DNA from: Rickettsiales bacterium
GTDB taxonomy: Bacteria; Pseudomonadota; Alphaproteobacteria; Rickettsiales; Rickettsiaceae
Length of the DNA stretch: 5,085 nucleotides
NCBI GenBank assembly: GCA_947508155.1
Contig: CANNRM010000067.1
Location: forward strand, 1 to 5,085
Reading direction: 5' to 3'
Shown here: positions 3,175 through 5,085 of the stretch, piece after piece
Numbering within the stretch: position 1 is the first letter of the stretch
Layout of the letters: each line of letters starts with the position of its first letter
Program-made: the position numbers and the translations under genes
Notes under the pieces: model-generated
Told to the model about the DNA's origin: nothing
Seen by the model: only the letters and a program-made list of their open reading frames with translations
Database searches by the model: none

Positions 3175-5085
3175 TTAAGACCTTCCAAAAAGCCTTTCTA
3201 CATCCTTGAGCTTCAGCTCAATATATGTAGGTCTTCCATGGTTGCATTGACCTGAGAAAGGTGTTGCTTCCATTTGACGTAACAAGTGATTCATTTCATG
3301 TACGGATAGCTTCTTACCAGCGCGTATTGAGTGATGACATGCATAAGTCTCAGTCACATGCTCGATAATCGATGTAAGAGCATGATCCTCGCCAATCTCG
3401 ATTAGATTATCTGCAATATCATGTATTAGCTGACCGATATTTACATCGCCAATAACTTGTGGCACTTCATTCACAATAACAGATTTTTCACCGAAAATCT
3501 CAAATACAAGCCCCATTTTAGCAAGATCCTGCTTTTTATCGCGCAATGCATCTGCACGTTTTTCATCTGGGAGTTCAACTATTTCTGGAATCAAAATACG
3601 TTGCGTTGGAATCTCATGGGACGCTATTTGTTGTTTGATTTTTTCGTATGTTAAACGTTCATGCGCTGCATGTTGATCGGTTATGATGATACTATCTGGT
3701 GTTTGCGAGATGATGTATGTTTCGTGTAGCTGCGTATGAGCTGAACCCAACGGGAAGTTTTGGGAAAGTTCTACTGGTTCCTCTGTTTTGCTATGGGGAG
3801 CTGTATGAATTAGAGGGTTATAATATTGTGGCATACGACGATATTCATGCGGAGTGTTATCATGGAAGCCGTCATTGCGAGGAGCCCCCTGTGGCGACGT
3901 GGCAATCTCCCTATTATTAAAGTGAGATTGCCACGTCGGACTTTGTCCTCCTCGCAATGACGCCTCACTTACAAAGGAGCCTAACATAGCCTCGCTTGTT
4001 GTATCTGAAACCTTATGGCTTGTTCTGCCTAGAGCCTCTCTAATGCTTGAAATCAAAAGCCCGCGCATCAATTGCGCATCCCTGAATCTCACTTCGGTTT
4101 TCGCTGGATGCACATTCACATCAACAAAATGCGGATTCGTGGTAATAAAAATAGCTGCAACAGGAAACCGATCGCGTGCGAGATAATCTTGATATGCTAC
4201 CTTCAAAGCAGAAGCGATGAGTTTATCCTTTACGGGCCTGTTATTGATAAATAGATATTGATCCTCTGATGTTGCGCGATTATAAGTCGGCAGACTTACG
4301 AACCCACGGATAATTATATCTTCTCGTTCTGCATCAAGATTTGCACAATTGCGCATGAAGTCTTCGCCTAGGATTTCAGAGATACGGGAGATTGTTGAAG
4401 CATCGTCATTGCGAGGAGCCAAAGGCGACGTGGCAATCTCATTTTTATTATAGGGAGATTGCCACGTCGAGCTATGCTCTCCTCGCAATGACGCTATATC
4501 ACTTCCCCTTAATTTCAATACCACTTTCTCATTATGCGTCAAACTAAATGCGCAATAAGGATGAGCCATAGCAATTTTTTTGACTATATCTAAACAAGCG
4601 GAATATTCTGATCTATCACTCCGAAGGAATTTGAGTCGCGCTGGGGTTGCGAAGAACAAATCTCTTATACTTACTTCTGTGCCACCATTATGTGATGCCT
4701 GACGCACATCGGCAACAATACCACCTTCTACAGCAATAACAAAACCTGATTCTGAATTGGCTTTTTTGCTTGTAATGTGCATACGCGAAACGGACCCAAT
4801 AGATGGCAGAGCCTCTCCGCGAAATCCAAAACTGGATATATTCATGATATCATCTTCATTAAGCTTTGAAGTGGTATGTCTTTGAATTGCAATTGCAAGA
4901 TCATCTTTGGAGATTCCGCATCCATTATCAGATACAATGATCAGGTTTTTGCCTGCTTGTTCTAATGTAATATCGATTTTTGTTGCGCCAGCATCTAGGG
5001 CGTTTTCAACAAGTTCTTTCACGACGGAAGCGGGGCGTTCAACAACTTCTCCCGCTGCTATACGGTTGATTGTTGTTTCAGATAA
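3175..5085 (-). CDS. mutL: DNA mismatch repair protein MutL (N-terminus just outside window), with two in-frame repeat inserts
   Basis: MutL couples mismatch recognition by MutS to strand incision. The frame is open to the right edge and begins LSETTINRIAAGEVVERPAS; alignment with E. coli MutL suggests only about five residues are missing. An internal GTG at 5022 would be a false start, since it lies beyond the conserved opening. In visible numbering, the GHKL ATPase has E24 in KELVEN, DNGCGI (53-58), GFRGEAL (87-93) and VNVHPAK with K329. The C-terminal endonuclease has DQHAAHERLTYE (470-481), ACHHSIRAG from 582, CNHGRPT (614-620, usually CPHGRPT) and the terminal FGR. This is therefore a nicking-type MutL, unlike E. 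coli's. QRILIP (495-500) fits the beta-clamp motif Q-x-x-(L/I)-x-P and sits as in Bacillus MutL. Residues 198-228 (ATPase/transducer loop) and 375-406 (interdomain linker) are encoded by palindromic repeats. The motifs on both sides are intact, so the gene is probably functional. Confidence 0.96.
   Translation of the reverse strand, partial: LSETTINRIAAGEVVERPASVVKELVENALDAGATKIDITLEQAGKNLIIVSDNGCGISKDDLAIAIQRHTTSKLNEDDIMNISSFGFRGEALPSIGSVSRMHITSKKANSESGFVIAVEGGIVADVRQASHNGGTEVSIRDLFFATPARLKFLRSDRSEYSACLDIVKKIAMAHPYCAFSLTHNEKVVLKLRGSDIASLRGEHSSTWQSPYNKNEIATSPLAPRNDDASTISRISEILGEDFMRNCANLDAEREDIIIRGFVSLPTYNRATSEDQYLFINNRPVKDKLIASALKVAYQDYLARDRFPVAAIFITTNPHFVDVNVHPAKTEVRFRDAQLMRGLLISSIREALGRTSHKVSDTTSEAMLGSFVSEASLRGGQSPTWQSHFNNREIATSPQGAPRNDGFHDNTPHEYRRMPQYYNPLIHTAPHSKTEEPVELSQNFPLGSAHTQLHETYIISQTPDSIIITDQHAAHERLTYEKIKQQIASHEIPTQRILIPEIVELPDEKRADALRDKKQDLAKMGLVFEIFGEKSVIVNEVPQVIGDVNIGQLIHDIADNLIEIGEDHALTSIIEHVTETYACHHSIRAGKKLSVHEMNHLLRQMEATPFSGQCNHGRPTYIELKLKDVERLFGRS
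3870..3962 (-). repeat. In-frame palindromic element in the mutL linker (93 bp)
   Basis: The outer arms, cgtcattgcgaggag (3870-3884) and its exact complement (3948-3962), pair over 15 bp. The inner arms, cgacgtggcaatctc (3895-3909) and its complement (3924-3938), pair over another 15 bp around a 14-base AT-rich loop. Translated in the mutL frame it gives ASLRGGQSPTWQS, then EIATSPQGAPRND, within residues 375-406, with no stop. It is the same family and orientation as 4404-4493 and unrelated to the GCGAAGGCGGGG family. The disordered linker is a tolerant site. Confidence 0.9.
4404..4493 (-). repeat. In-frame palindromic element in the mutL N-terminal region (90 bp)
   Basis: Its 15-bp outer arms (4404-4418 and 4479-4493) and 15-bp inner arms (4426-4440 and 4455-4469) are identical in sequence to those of the copy at 3870-3962. 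The variation is confined to the stretches between arms and to the loop; the main length difference is one codon. It encodes ASLRGEHSSTWQS, then EIATSPLAPRNDD, as residues 198-228. It lies in the loop between the VVLKL strand and RISEILGEDF, where the ATPase domain meets the transducer domain. Confidence 0.9.

Noticed and set aside
3870..4493. CRISPR-like repetition in mutL
   Set aside because: There are only two copies, about 440 bp apart, each an internal palindrome, with unique mutL coding sequence between them and no spacer periodicity.

Overview
The window looks like chromosomal DNA from an alphaproteobacterium, most likely of the Rickettsiales/Holosporales type. Three things point there. 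It is moderately AT-rich. It has a Gram-negative lipid A gene (lpxK) and a rickettsial-looking CarD regulator. Palindromic repeat elements also sit inside reading frames without breaking them, as the Rickettsia palindromic elements do. The taxonomic call is inference from gene content and style, not from a search.

Layout, left to right. (1) A VapC-like PIN-domain ribonuclease runs off the left edge by what is probably one base of its start codon. Its stop overlaps the lpxK start by 4 bp (ATGA). (2) lpxK encodes the lipid A 4'-kinase and carries a palindromic repeat translated in frame. (3) A 129-bp composite palindromic repeat lies between the convergent lpxK and carD 3' ends. (4) carD runs on the minus strand, with a strong sigma70-type promoter and a Shine-Dalgarno site that fix its start at 2202. 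(5) The divergent regulatory region between 2203 and 2364 holds two back-to-back promoters and two small dyads. (6) An unrecognised 211-residue gene on the plus strand encodes a charged N-terminus, collagen-like G-X-Y triplets, a hydrophobic hairpin and a His/Gln/Glu-rich tail. (7) A second copy of the composite repeat lies in inverted orientation between this gene and mutL. (8) mutL, on the minus strand, runs off the right edge and lacks only its first few residues. It carries two in-frame copies of a different palindromic element.

The genes are a mix of core functions: lipid A synthesis (LpxK), RNA polymerase control (CarD) and mismatch repair (MutL). With them are an accessory toxin-like RNase and an orphan membrane protein. 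Nothing shows them to be one pathway. The unusual content is the repeats. Two families account for five elements, three of them translated inside conserved genes. The two 128-129-bp composites form an inverted pair bracketing the divergent carD/orphan-gene unit, each just downstream of one of those genes. No tRNA, rRNA, CRISPR, transposase or integrase was seen.
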